DNA of 26,851 nucleotides, taken from JANXVY01 sp031365425 (GTDB lineage Bacteria; Pseudomonadota; Alphaproteobacteria; Rhizobiales; Hyphomicrobiaceae). Below are positions 7,346 to 14,680 of this stretch, piece by piece (the first letter of the stretch is position 1; each line of letters begins with the position of its first letter). The notes below the pieces were generated by a model. The model saw nothing but the letters and a program-made list of their open reading frames with translations, ran no database searches and was not told the DNA's origin. The stretch spans positions 1 through 26,851 of the forward strand of contig JANLYB010000054.1 in the NCBI GenBank assembly GCA_031365425.1, in the 5' to 3' direction. Position numbers and translations under genes: made by a program.

Positions 7346-8407
7346 TTAACCGGATGCGACAGGGCCGACGGCGGATTGGGCCGCTGGCATTGACATGTTG
7401 CGCGCGGCCAGATCTGCCGTGAGCCGCTCGATCAGGCCGCTATCGGCCATTTCGTAAGCGAGATCAATCGCGCTCGCAAAGCCTAGAGCATCGCTGCCGC
7501 CGTGGCTTTTGATCGCAATACCGTTGAGGCCCAGGAACGTTCCGCCGTTCACACGGCGCGGATCCATGCGGTCCTTAAGGGCCATGAAGCCGCCGCGGGC
7601 CAGCAGTGCGCCGAGTTTTGACAGAATCGATGAGCGCATCGCGTCCTTTATGTACTGGCCGATCTGGCGGGCAGTGCCTTCGGCGGTCTTGAGGGCGATG
7701 TTGCCGGCAAAGCCTTCGACAACCACGACATCGACGACGCTATGTCCGATCTCGTCGCCTTCGACGAAGCCCTTGTAGTTAATTTTGAGGTCGTGGTCTT
7801 TGATCCAGGCGTGGGCTTCCTTGACCTCGTCGGCGCCTTTGATGTCTTCGGAGCCGACGTTCAAAAGCCCGACAGAGGGGCGCTCGGAATGGAATAGCGC
7901 GCGCGCCATGGCCGCACCCATGAAGGCGAAATCAACCAACTGCTGCGACGTTGCGCCGATGTTGGCGCCCACGTCCAGCACGATGCATTCGCCTTTGACG
8001 GTTGGCCATAGCGCTGCGATGGCCGGGCGTTCGATACCGGGGAGCGGGCGCAGGATGAGTTTGGCCATTGCCATCAGCGCGCCGGTATTGCCGCCAGACA
8101 CCGCCGCCTGCGCTTGCCCGGTCTTGACGGCTTCAAGGGCCAGCCACATGCTTGAGCCCTTCCCACGGCGCATGGCTTGGCTTGGTTTTTCGTCGCTCGC
8201 GATGGCAAAATCGGTATGAATAATGCGGGTCTTGGCGGCAAGCGCCGGGTGCTTGACCAAGGCGGCCGTGATGGCGGGTTCCTTGCCGAACGCAATAAAG
8301 CTGAGATTGGGTTGGCGGGTCAGCGATATCGCGGCCCCTGGGATGACAACATCAGGGCCGAAATCACCGCCCATGGCGTCAAGTGCAATGGTGCGGTTCG
8401 CCGTCAT
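7346..8407 (-). CDS. plsX: phosphate acyltransferase PlsX
   Basis: Makes acyl-phosphate from acyl-ACP for phospholipid synthesis; a peripheral membrane enzyme. The 353-residue product opens with the family signature IALDAMGGDFGPDVV and carries SGGNTGALMAMAKLILRPLPGIERPAIAA, VLDVGANIGATSQQLVDFAFMG and VVEGFAGNIALKTAEGTARQ. It normally follows the DUF177 gene closely; here 725 bases holding the GIY-YIG cassette separate them. A candidate promoter sits immediately upstream, so plsX need not depend on transcription through the cassette. Confidence 0.97.
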   Translation of the reverse strand: MTANRTIALDAMGGDFGPDVVIPGAAISLTRQPNLSFIAFGKEPAITAALVKHPALAAKTRIIHTDFAIASDEKPSQAMRRGKGSSMWLALEAVKTGQAQAAVSGGNTGALMAMAKLILRPLPGIERPAIAALWPTVKGECIVLDVGANIGATSQQLVDFAFMGAAMARALFHSERPSVGLLNVGSEDIKGADEVKEAHAWIKDHDLKINYKGFVEGDEIGHSVVDVVVVEGFAGNIALKTAEGTARQIGQYIKDAMRSSILSKLGALLARGGFMALKDRMDPRRVNGGTFLGLNGIAIKSHGGSDALGFASAIDLAYEMADSGLIERLTADLAARNMSMPAAQSAVGPVASG

Positions 8408-8529
8408 TGGCGCGGGCAGCCCTTTAATGAATTAAAACAAGCAGTCAGCGCAGCAGGATCCTGTGTTGAAATTCCCCGTCCCCGCCGCCGGTTGGGAACA
8501 TACCCAATTGCAAGCGCCATACAACCGGT

Positions 8530-8559
8530 TTTATAGCGGGGCGGGAGTGGTGCACGCAA
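8530..8559 (-). promoter_or_regulatory. candidate sigma-70 promoter for plsX
   Basis: On the minus strand TTGCGT (8559-8554) and TATAAA (8535-8530) are separated by 18 bases and point at plsX. It abuts the left 52-bp direct repeat of the GIY-YIG cassette, so the cassette inserted, or the repeat lies, just upstream of it. Confidence 0.45.
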
Positions 8560-8565
8560 ACCGCT

Positions 8566-8617
8566 TGTAAAGGCCCCGGATCGGCAAGTGCAGGGCCGTC
8601 CGGGGAAACAGTGGGGG
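8566..8617. repeat. left 52-bp direct repeat of the GIY-YIG cassette
   Basis: Identical to 9062-9113. Each copy contains a hairpin, CCCCGGA-T-CGGC and GCCG-TCCGGGG around the loop AAGTGCAGG, i.e. 11 paired bases with one bulged T. The shared segment begins TGTAAAGG and ends CAGTGGGGG. Confidence 0.95.
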
Positions 8618-8633
8618 GAGGGATGTTTTGATT

Positions 8634-8675
8634 TCCCGGCCAAGCGTGGCCACTTGGCCGCGCGCAGAGCCGGGA
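8634..8675. repeat. nested palindromes upstream of the GIY-YIG gene
   Basis: Two alternative stems: TCCCGGC (8634-8640) with GCCGGGA (8669-8675), and inside it CGGCCAAG (8637-8644) with CTTGGCCG (8653-8660), both perfect. The overlap of the arms allows two competing folds. They lie between the left direct repeat and the nuclease start codon. Confidence 0.85.
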
Positions 8676-8712
8676 TCTTTACGTCAAGCAATTTATTACG
8701 TAGACTGACGAT

Positions 8713-9036
8713 ATGCGTTATTTTAATCCCAAGTCTTTCTTCGTTTACATGACGGCGAGTCGGCCGCACGGTGTCATATATGTTGGAATGACGAGCGATC
8801 TGCCTGGAAGAGCGTGGCAGCATCGCGAACGTGCCGTTGAAGGCTTCACCGAGAAATATTGGGTAGGGCGCCTCGTTTACTTTGAGCATCATGACGACTC
8901 TACTGTGGCGGTCCGTCGTGAGTGGCTGATGAAAAGATGGCGTCGTGATTGGAAAATCGAACTAATTGAAGCTGGCAACCCCACTTGGGCCGACCTGTTC
9001 GACGAGGCTCTTCGTTTGCATGGGCTCGAACCCTGA
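8713..9036 (+). CDS. stand-alone GIY-YIG domain nuclease (YhbQ/UvrC-like single domain)
   Basis: Predicted DNA nuclease of 107 residues consisting of one GIY-YIG domain. Visible landmarks are Y12 in FFVYM (GIY position), YVG at 23-25 (YIG position), R33 and H37 in LPGRAWQHR, and E70 in VRREWLMKRW, the likely metal ligand. GFTEKYWVGRLVYFE and NPTWADLF are typical of the small alphaproteobacterial members. The upstream 50 bases are AT-rich compared with the surroundings and no clear ribosome binding site is seen. It runs against all its neighbours and is enclosed by direct repeats, suggesting recent acquisition. Biological role and target are unknown. Confidence 0.9.
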   Translation: MRYFNPKSFFVYMTASRPHGVIYVGMTSDLPGRAWQHRERAVEGFTEKYWVGRLVYFEHHDDSTVAVRREWLMKRWRRDWKIELIEAGNPTWADLFDEALRLHGLEP

Positions 9037-9061
9037 CGACGGGCGATTTTCCTCTGAGATA

Positions 9062-9113
9062 TGTAAAGGCCCCGGATCGGCAAGTGCAGGGCCGTCCGGG
9101 GAAACAGTGGGGG
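9062..9113. repeat. right 52-bp direct repeat of the GIY-YIG cassette
   Basis: Perfect copy of 8566-8617 with the same bulged 11-bp hairpin. It begins 25 bases after the GIY-YIG stop codon and ends 19 bases before the DUF177 stop codon, so on the minus strand it also forms the 3' end region of the upstream operon. Confidence 0.95.
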
Positions 9114-9132
9114 AATTCCCCGTCAAATGAAC

Positions 9133-9663
9133 TTAGTTTTGCTTCTGCTTTAGGGTTGCGAGGACGGCGAAGGGATTGGTTTTGGGGTCGGTGGCGCGGG
9201 GGTCGTCCCAGGCGAAGGCGGCACCGGGCTTTTTGGGGAAAGGGTCGATGCCGGCAGCAAGGGTTTCGAAGACGACACGGCCTGCGTCTAAGCTGGCATT
9301 TTCGATCGGCTCCAAGTCGGGGAGGGAGGAGACTTCGACTTCCTCATCTTCGTCATCGGACTTGCGCGGCGGAGCGTTCGCTTCCGGGCTGAATTCGACG
9401 TCTATCGGAAGTTTCAACGTGCTTTCGATGGGGTCCAGCGTCACGACGCAGGCTTGCGTGATGGTCACGTCGCAGGTGCCGGTGAGCTTGTAGCGGCCGC
9501 CGCCGATGGCACGGATGGCGTACTTCGCGTGCAATTTCGAACAGCCGAGCAGGCCCAGTTCGGACGCGATGGCCGCCAACTCTTCGGGCGCAGCCTCACG
9601 CGTGTAGTCGCGGGAGTTGGCGGGCATGCCGGCGATGGGGTGAGTCCAGGGCAAGATGGTCAT
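9133..9663 (-). CDS. DUF177 / YceD-family protein
   Basis: A 176-residue protein of the DUF177 family, implicated in 23S rRNA accumulation and usually found near rpmF-plsX. Visible family features are GRYKLTGTCDVTITQACVVTLDPIE with its two Cys, an acidic stretch (DDEDEEVEV), and the C-terminal DLEPIENASLDAGRVVFETLAAGIDPFPKKPGA. Its start codon overlaps the stop of the ubiquinol-cytochrome c chaperone gene (ATGA), so they are translated together. No rpmF gene follows here, which is usual for alphaproteobacteria. Confidence 0.88.
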   Translation of the reverse strand: MTILPWTHPIAGMPANSRDYTREAAPEELAAIASELGLLGCSKLHAKYAIRAIGGGRYKLTGTCDVTITQACVVTLDPIESTLKLPIDVEFSPEANAPPRKSDDEDEEVEVSSLPDLEPIENASLDAGRVVFETLAAGIDPFPKKPGAAFAWDDPRATDPKTNPFAVLATLKQKQN

Positions 9664-10196
9664 GGGTGCTGCTCTACAGTGGGGAAGGTGACGATGCCAG
9701 ACCGCAATGCGTCTGCGGGCTGGGCTTTAAGGTGCGTGACGGCTCGCCGGACATAAGCGGCAAGACTTTGTACGGGCATGTCTTTTTGCGCCTGGTAGAC
9801 GTTGTCGGCAAGGGCACGCTCGAGCTCTTCATTGCCGGACTGAGCCAAGGCTACCCGGTAAGTTTCGTTGCGGACATAAACGCCACCGGCGGCACGTTTC
9901 ATGCGCTTGGGCACCGTCGGGTGGCCGACACCAAATTCGCGCATGGCGTCATCCAGGTCGGTGACAAACGTTTCCAGCGTTTCGCGGCGCAGGTTTTCAT
10001 TCGCCACATCGGGCTGACCGAGGCGGTCCAGCGCCAGAATCAGATGCAATGCGATCAGTTCGTAGCGGCCCTCGGGTGTGTCCGCCACGCCAAAACCCGT
10101 ATAAAATGCAGGATTGCGGGCCTGCGCCACGACTGCGCCATAAAGGTCGCGTGCTTTGCGCTTGGTTTGGGATCGTGTCGCAAGCCACGTAAACAT
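9660..10196 (-). CDS. ubiquinol-cytochrome c chaperone (Cbp3-type) family protein
   Basis: Related to mitochondrial Cbp3/UQCC1, which helps cytochrome b assemble into the bc1 complex. The 178 residues show the family strings AQARNPAFYTGFGVADTPEGRYEL, ALHLILALDRLG, ETLETFVTDLDDAMREFGVGHPTVPKRMKR and LAAYVRRAV. It opens the minus-strand cluster and overlaps the next gene by four bases. No clear Shine-Dalgarno is seen before ATG 10196. The 225-base space shared with the divergent bamE should hold both promoters; I could not assign boxes with confidence. Confidence 0.88.
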   Translation of the reverse strand: MFTWLATRSQTKRKARDLYGAVVAQARNPAFYTGFGVADTPEGRYELIALHLILALDRLGQPDVANENLRRETLETFVTDLDDAMREFGVGHPTVPKRMKRAAGGVYVRNETYRVALAQSGNEELERALADNVYQAQKDMPVQSLAAYVRRAVTHLKAQPADALRSGIVTFPTVEQHP

Positions 10197-10421
10197 TTGG
10201 GGAATTCAGGCCTTTCTGCAGTCTAGTTAATGCCTGTGGATGGCGTGTGCTGCCTGCACCGGCGTAAGCTAAAGTGAATAGCGGACCGTGTGCGGGTTAG
10301 ATAGTGTCGGATGCGTTGGGAAATGAGTCGCTGGATTAGCGGCGCAAAATCGTCGTTGTGCTTTTGTCGCAGGACGACACGCTGGACGGGACGACACTGG
10401 GGACGGGCAGAGGGACGGCTG

Positions 10422-10928
10422 ATGAGCGACGATACCAAGGTGACATCGAGTTCGCGTTTTCGAGCGCGACCGTGCGTTGCCTACATGTCCAAGGCCGGTC
10501 TGGGTGTGTCGCTTGCTGTCGCCGTTTTGCTCGCAGCGGGCTGCGCCGAGACGATCACGAAGCATGGCCATCAGTTCCGCGAAACCGATATCCAACAGAT
10601 CACGACCGGTATGTCTCAGGAGCAGGTGAAGTTGACGCTCGGCACGCCGACGACGACGTCGCCGGTCGCAAGCGGCAACACGTTCTATTACATTTCGTCG
10701 ACAGAAGCTGAAAAGTCGTTCCTGTCGCCGCGCGAGACGGACCGTCAAGTGGTCGCTGTATATTTCAACGCGGGCGGTTCGGTAGACCGGGTGGCGAACT
10801 ACGGCTTGAAGGACGGCAAAGTTTTCGACTTCATCTCCGCCAAGACGCCCGCGCCGGGCGCGAAGGATGAAGGCCTGCTCAAGTCGCTCTTCCGCAACCT
10901 CGGCAGCCGCCAGTTGTTTGGGAACTAG
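10422..10928 (+). CDS. bamE: outer membrane assembly factor BamE (SmpA/OmlA)
   Basis: Lipoprotein of the BAM complex that inserts beta-barrel proteins into the outer membrane. From ATG 10422 (preceded by AGAGGGACGG) the protein has 168 residues: an Arg-rich n-region, a hydrophobic segment at about 27-39, and AAGC with Cys41 lipidated. The mature BamE domain shows HQFRETDIQQITTGMSQEQV, LTLGTPT and FYYIS. A later ATG at 10485 would give a shorter signal peptide but lacks a ribosome binding site. It is divergent from the chaperone-DUF177-plsX cluster, the usual alphaproteobacterial arrangement. Confidence 0.9.
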   Translation: MSDDTKVTSSSRFRARPCVAYMSKAGLGVSLAVAVLLAAGCAETITKHGHQFRETDIQQITTGMSQEQVKLTLGTPTTTSPVASGNTFYYISSTEAEKSFLSPRETDRQVVAVYFNAGGSVDRVANYGLKDGKVFDFISAKTPAPGAKDEGLLKSLFRNLGSRQLFGN

Positions 10929-10958
10929 TGCGAGAACCTCAGCCGCTAGAGTACGCTG

Positions 10959-11018
10959 CCCCTGGATGGCCGGGTCCCTCGGGTCGAGCCCGAGGGCAGG
11001 CAAGCCCGGCCATGGAGT
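10959..11018. repeat. ATGGCCGGG-family palindromic repeat, long form
   Basis: Outer arms CCTGGATGGCCGGG and CCCGGCCATGGAG enclose a second hairpin, CCCTCGGG-TCGA-CCCGAGGG type. Shorter relatives are at 22226-22259, 25649-25683 and 25709-25743. It lies between bamE and the flavoprotein gene and may serve as a transcription stop or mRNA stabiliser. Confidence 0.85.
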
Positions 11019-11062
11019 AGAGGGGGAGTTTTCTTAATCGCTCTATACCAGTGGACCGGCTC

Positions 11063-11695
11063 ATGCCCGCAGATGAATTCACCATTTCCAGTGTTGAACG
11101 GCTTGAAGCGCTGTATGGCGTAGCGGCGGAGCGGTCGATCATCAAGGAGACGGACCGGTTGACGCCGTCGTACCGGGCGTTGATCGAGGCGTCGCCGTTC
11201 TTGGCGATTGCGACGGGTGGCAGCGGCGGTATGGATTGTTCGCCGAGGGGCGATGCGCCCGGATGGGTGCGGATCGTGGACGATCGCACGCTCATGCTGC
11301 CGGACCGGCGAGGGAACAACCGGGTCGATACACTGCGCAATTTGATTGAAGACGACCGGGTTGGATTGCTGTTCCTGATCCCGGGGTTCGGTGAAACGTT
11401 GCGTGTGAACGGCACGGCGCGGATTTCGGTCGAGCCTGAATTGCTGGCGAGTTTTGCGGTCGATGGGAAACTGCCGCGCAGCGTTATCGTCGTCGCCATC
11501 GCGTCGGTCTATTACCAATGTGCGCGGGCGATCATCCGCTCGCAGTTATGGGCTGCGCGTCCCGCGGTCGAAGCGTCGTCGCTGCCGAGCGTTGGGCGGA
11601 TGGCAGTCGACGCGGGTGCGGAACGAGCCGAGGGATTCGATGAGGCGGCGTACATGCGCGACCTCACAGTGCGGCAGAAAACGACGCTGTATTGA
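11063..11695 (+). CDS. PPOX-type FMN-dependent flavoprotein
   Basis: A 210-residue protein of the pyridoxamine 5'-phosphate oxidase-like superfamily, resembling the MSMEG_1061-type group. Seen in the sequence: SPFLAIATGGSGGMDCSPRGDAPG, DRTLMLPDRRGNNRVDTLRNLIEDDRVGLLFLIPG, and ETLRVNGTARIS, which together form the split-barrel FMN-binding core. The substrate is unknown. Start is ATG 11063; GTG 11051 is an in-frame alternative and neither has a good ribosome binding site. It is a single gene, with a palindromic repeat upstream and the convergent dihydroorotase gene downstream. Confidence 0.85.
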   Translation: MPADEFTISSVERLEALYGVAAERSIIKETDRLTPSYRALIEASPFLAIATGGSGGMDCSPRGDAPGWVRIVDDRTLMLPDRRGNNRVDTLRNLIEDDRVGLLFLIPGFGETLRVNGTARISVEPELLASFAVDGKLPRSVIVVAIASVYYQCARAIIRSQLWAARPAVEASSLPSVGRMAVDAGAERAEGFDEAAYMRDLTVRQKTTLY

Positions 11696-11755
11696 TAACG
11701 GGCAACCGCAAAGCGTTGGGTCTCGCAAGAGTTCAACCCAACCTGCGAGTTGCGC

Positions 11756-13081
11756 TCAGCTTTCCCAGAAGCGGACAGGTGCGCCGGTTGCCTTGGCTGC
11801 GAGTTCGCCTTGCCACATGGCGGCTTGGCCGCGGACGAGGGTGCCGACGGGCCAGCCGGTGACTTTGACGCCGTCGTAGGGGGTCCAGCCGCAGCGGCTT
11901 TGCTGCTGCGCGTTGGTGATGGTTTCGGTGCGCTTCAAATCGACGATGGTGAAATCGGCGTCGTATCCGAGCGCAATGCGGCCCTTGCCGCGCAGGCCGA
12001 AGATACGGTGCGGGCCGTGGCTCGTCAGATCAACCAGCCTCGCGAGCGAAAGGCGACCGGCGTTGACGTGGTCGAGCATGATGGGAACGAGTGTTTGGAC
12101 GCCGGTCATGCCGGAGTGGCTGTCGGGGTAGGCGTGGTCTTTTTCAGCGCGGGCATGGGGGGCGTGGTCGGAGCCCAGGACATCGACGGTGCCGTCGGCG
12201 AGGCCGGCCCAAATGCGGGCGCGGTGGCGGGCGTCGCGGACGGGCGGGTTCATCTGCACGTAGGTGCCGAGGCGTTCGTAGCATTCGGGGGCTTCGAGCG
12301 TCAGATGATGGGGGGTGACCTCGACGCTCGCCCAATCCTTGTGGTGACTCAAGAATTCCATTTCGGCGGCGGTCGAGACGTGGAGAACGTGGACGCGCTT
12401 ACCGTATTTTTCGGCTAGTTTGACGAGGCACGTGGTTGCGAGCATGGCCGCCTCTTCATCGCGCCAGATGGGATGGGACGCCGGATTGCCGGGCTCGCGC
12501 AGGTGCTTGCGGGCGTTGAGGCGGGCTTCGTCCTCGGCGTGGAAGGCGGCGCGCCGGGAGAGTTTGGCGATGATGTGATCGAGGGAGGATTCGTCGTCCA
12601 GCAACAGATCGCCGGTCGAGGAGCCCATGAAAACCTTGATGCCGGCGGAGCCTTCCAGGCGCTCAAGCTTGGAGATGTCGGCGATGTTTTCGCGGGTTCC
12701 GCCAACGTAGAAAGCAAAGTCGCAGAACATGCGGTTTTTGGCGCGGGCGACTTTATCGGCGAGCGTTTCGGCGGTGGTTGTCAGCGGTTTGGTGTTGGGC
12801 ATTTCGAACACTGCCGTGACTCCGCCCATGACGGCTGCGCGGCTGCCGGTTTCGAGGTCTTCTTTGTGTTCGAGGCCCGGCTCGCGGAAGTGGACCTGGC
12901 TGTCAACGACGCCGGGGAGGATGTGGAGGTGGCGGGCATCCAGCGTGCGTTCGGCTTTGGCAATGCCAAGCTGGCCGATTGCGGCGATGCGGCCATCGCG
13001 GATGCCGATATCGCGGACGCCTTCGCCGTCGTGATTGACGACGGTGCCGCCCTTGAGGATCAGATCGTACGTGTCGGACAT
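11756..13081 (-). CDS. pyrC: dihydroorotase
   Basis: Cyclises N-carbamoyl-aspartate to dihydroorotate in pyrimidine synthesis. The 441-residue amidohydrolase has HILPGVVDSQVHFREPG (residues 53-69), EMPNT, GIKVFMGSSTGD with Lys149 as the likely carboxylated metal bridge, HVLHVSTA, and GSDHAPH with the catalytic Asp. The first His of the usual DxHxH metal motif is Gln62; I recall the same Gln in other rhizobial dihydroorotases of this type, so it is probably a feature of the group and not decay. Hydantoinase or allantoinase activity cannot be excluded by sequence. A C-rich repeat lies in the 139-base gap before it. Confidence 0.88.
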   Translation of the reverse strand: MSDTYDLILKGGTVVNHDGEGVRDIGIRDGRIAAIGQLGIAKAERTLDARHLHILPGVVDSQVHFREPGLEHKEDLETGSRAAVMGGVTAVFEMPNTKPLTTTAETLADKVARAKNRMFCDFAFYVGGTRENIADISKLERLEGSAGIKVFMGSSTGDLLLDDESSLDHIIAKLSRRAAFHAEDEARLNARKHLREPGNPASHPIWRDEEAAMLATTCLVKLAEKYGKRVHVLHVSTAAEMEFLSHHKDWASVEVTPHHLTLEAPECYERLGTYVQMNPPVRDARHRARIWAGLADGTVDVLGSDHAPHARAEKDHAYPDSHSGMTGVQTLVPIMLDHVNAGRLSLARLVDLTSHGPHRIFGLRGKGRIALGYDADFTIVDLKRTETITNAQQQSRCGWTPYDGVKVTGWPVGTLVRGQAAMWQGELAAKATGAPVRFWES

Positions 13082-13104
13082 GGCGGGCCTCGATAAATTA
13101 GCGT

Positions 13105-13146
13105 CCCGCCCCCCACCCCGGCTCTCCCCACAAGGGGGAGGGGGAA
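13105..13146. repeat. C-rich hairpin repeat, CCCTCTCCCC family
   Basis: CTCCCC (13124-13129) pairs with GGGGAG (13135-13140) after a CCCCCCACCCC run. It resembles the better-formed copy at 4611-4665 and lies between the divergent dihydroorotase and ygfZ genes. Confidence 0.55.
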
Positions 13147-13220
13147 GGAAGACGGGTTGTCACGGTCGTTTGAGCGGCATACGAAAGTCAGACAGAAACC
13201 GCAACCATCGAGACCTTTGA

Positions 13221-14054
13221 ATGACCACCGCCAAGATCGCCTTGCTGCCGGATCGAGGTGTCGTTGCGGTGACGGGGGAGGGTGCGCGCACGTTTCTCGA
13301 CAATATCATCACCAACGATATGGATTTGCTGGACCAGCAGGACGCGATCTTTGCGGGACTGCTGTCGCCGCAGGGAAAAATCCTGTTTGATTTCATTGTG
13401 GTGAAGGACGGGGACGGGTTCCTGCTCGATGTGGCCAAGGACAAGGCGGCTGATCTCGTCAAGCGGCTGTTGATGTACAAATTGCGGGCGAAAATTGCGA
13501 TTACCGAGCGACCAGAGGCGCATGTAATTGCGCGCTGGCCTCATTATGACGCCGGATATATCGATCCGCGCTTGGCGGTGTTGGGCGGACGGGTCGTTGC
13601 CGACGTCGAGACACCCGCCGAGAGTGCTGCGTTTGATACCTATCACGCGCACCGGATTGCGCTTGGGGTGCCGGAGGGCGGCAAGGATTATGCGTTCGGC
13701 GATACGTTTCCGCATGAGGCAATGTTTGATCAGTTGAACGGGGTTTCATTCACCAAAGGGTGTTACGTCGGCCAGGAGATCGTGGCGCGGATGGAGCATC
13801 GCGGGACGGCGCGCAAGCGGATTGTAAGGGTGCGCGGAGACGTTGCATTGCCGGCGGCGGGGACAGAGGTGCTGGCTGGCGAGGTGGGTATTGGGACGAT
13901 GGGGTCGAGTGCGGGTCAACAGGGGCTCGCGTTGTTGCGACTCGATCGGGTCAGCGAGTTTGCGGCTAAGGGCGTCGGACTGACTTGCGGCGGGCTGAGC
14001 GTCGTACCAAATGCGGATGATGTTGCGCGGCTTGCGCCTAAGTCTGCGGGGTGA
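13221..14054 (+). CDS. ygfZ: folate-binding YgfZ/IBA57-like Fe-S assembly protein
   Basis: Tetrahydrofolate-binding protein needed for maturation or repair of some Fe-S enzymes. The 277-residue product shows the aminomethyltransferase-like N-terminal part (TGEGARTFLDNIITNDM, FAGLLSPQGKILFDF) and the family signature KGCYVGQE followed by VARMEHRG. It heads a tight plus-strand group with tag and an HD hydrolase. The stop overlaps the alternative GTG of tag. Confidence 0.93.
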   Translation: MTTAKIALLPDRGVVAVTGEGARTFLDNIITNDMDLLDQQDAIFAGLLSPQGKILFDFIVVKDGDGFLLDVAKDKAADLVKRLLMYKLRAKIAITERPEAHVIARWPHYDAGYIDPRLAVLGGRVVADVETPAESAAFDTYHAHRIALGVPEGGKDYAFGDTFPHEAMFDQLNGVSFTKGCYVGQEIVARMEHRGTARKRIVRVRGDVALPAAGTEVLAGEVGIGTMGSSAGQQGLALLRLDRVSEFAAKGVGLTCGGLSVVPNADDVARLAPKSAG

Positions 14055-14059
14055 TCGGC

Positions 14060-14680
14060 ATGGAAAAAGCTCGCTGCTCCTGGCCCGGTTTATCTGACCC
14101 TGCGTATACCCTGTACCACGACACCGAATGGGGCGTGCCGCTGGATGACGAGGTGCGCCTGTTTGAAAAGCTCATTCTTGAGGGATTTCAAAGCGGTCTG
14201 TCGTGGTTGACGATTTTACGCAAGAGGGACCATTTTCGAGCCGCATTTGACGGTTTCGATGCGGAGAAAATCGCAGGGTACGGGGATCACGACGTGGCGC
14301 GCCTGATGGCTGATGCGGGCATTGTCCGCAATCGATTGAAGATTGAGGGCGCGATTTTGTCGGCGCAGGCGTATCTCAAGTTGAGGGAAGAGCAGACGCT
14401 TGCCGATTTCATTTGGGAGTTTGCAGAACGTCCGGTTGGCGAAACGCGTTGGGCGGGCCACGGCGAGGTTCCCGCGCAGACCGAGGTTTCTATTGCGCTA
14501 TCCAAGTCGCTCAAGGCGCGCGGTTTTCGCCTCGTGGGGCCGACGACGATGTATGCTTTCATGCAGTCGGTGGGGATGGTGAACGATCATCTGGCGACGT
14601 GCCACCGGCATGGACCGTGTGAAAAGTTGCAAGCGAAGTTTTTAGCGGCACGGCGCAAAGCGGCGAGGGCTGGAGCATGA
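14060..14680 (+). CDS. tag: DNA-3-methyladenine glycosylase I
   Basis: Removes 3-methyladenine from alkylated DNA. The 206-residue product has RCSWPG and YHDTEWGVP near the start, FEKLILEGFQSGLSW in the core and CHRHGPC near the end; the N-terminal Cys and His with the C-terminal His and Cys form the family's zinc site. ATG 14060 is chosen; GTG 14051, overlapping the ygfZ stop, is possible. The gene overlaps the HD hydrolase start by ATGA, so they are probably one operon. Confidence 0.93.
   Translation: MEKARCSWPGLSDPAYTLYHDTEWGVPLDDEVRLFEKLILEGFQSGLSWLTILRKRDHFRAAFDGFDAEKIAGYGDHDVARLMADAGIVRNRLKIEGAILSAQAYLKLREEQTLADFIWEFAERPVGETRWAGHGEVPAQTEVSIALSKSLKARGFRLVGPTTMYAFMQSVGMVNDHLATCHRHGPCEKLQAKFLAARRKAARAGA

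Larger units (their letters stand above)
8566..9113 (+). mobile_element. GIY-YIG nuclease cassette bounded by 52-bp direct repeats
   Basis: A 548-base unit made of direct repeat, palindromes (8634-8675), a GIY-YIG gene, then the second direct repeat. It interrupts an otherwise minus-strand gene cluster and is read in the opposite direction. The repeats are identical over 52 bases, so recombination between them would remove 496 bases and leave one copy. There is no transposase. Calling it mobile is inference from repeats, orientation and the nuclease family. Confidence 0.55.
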
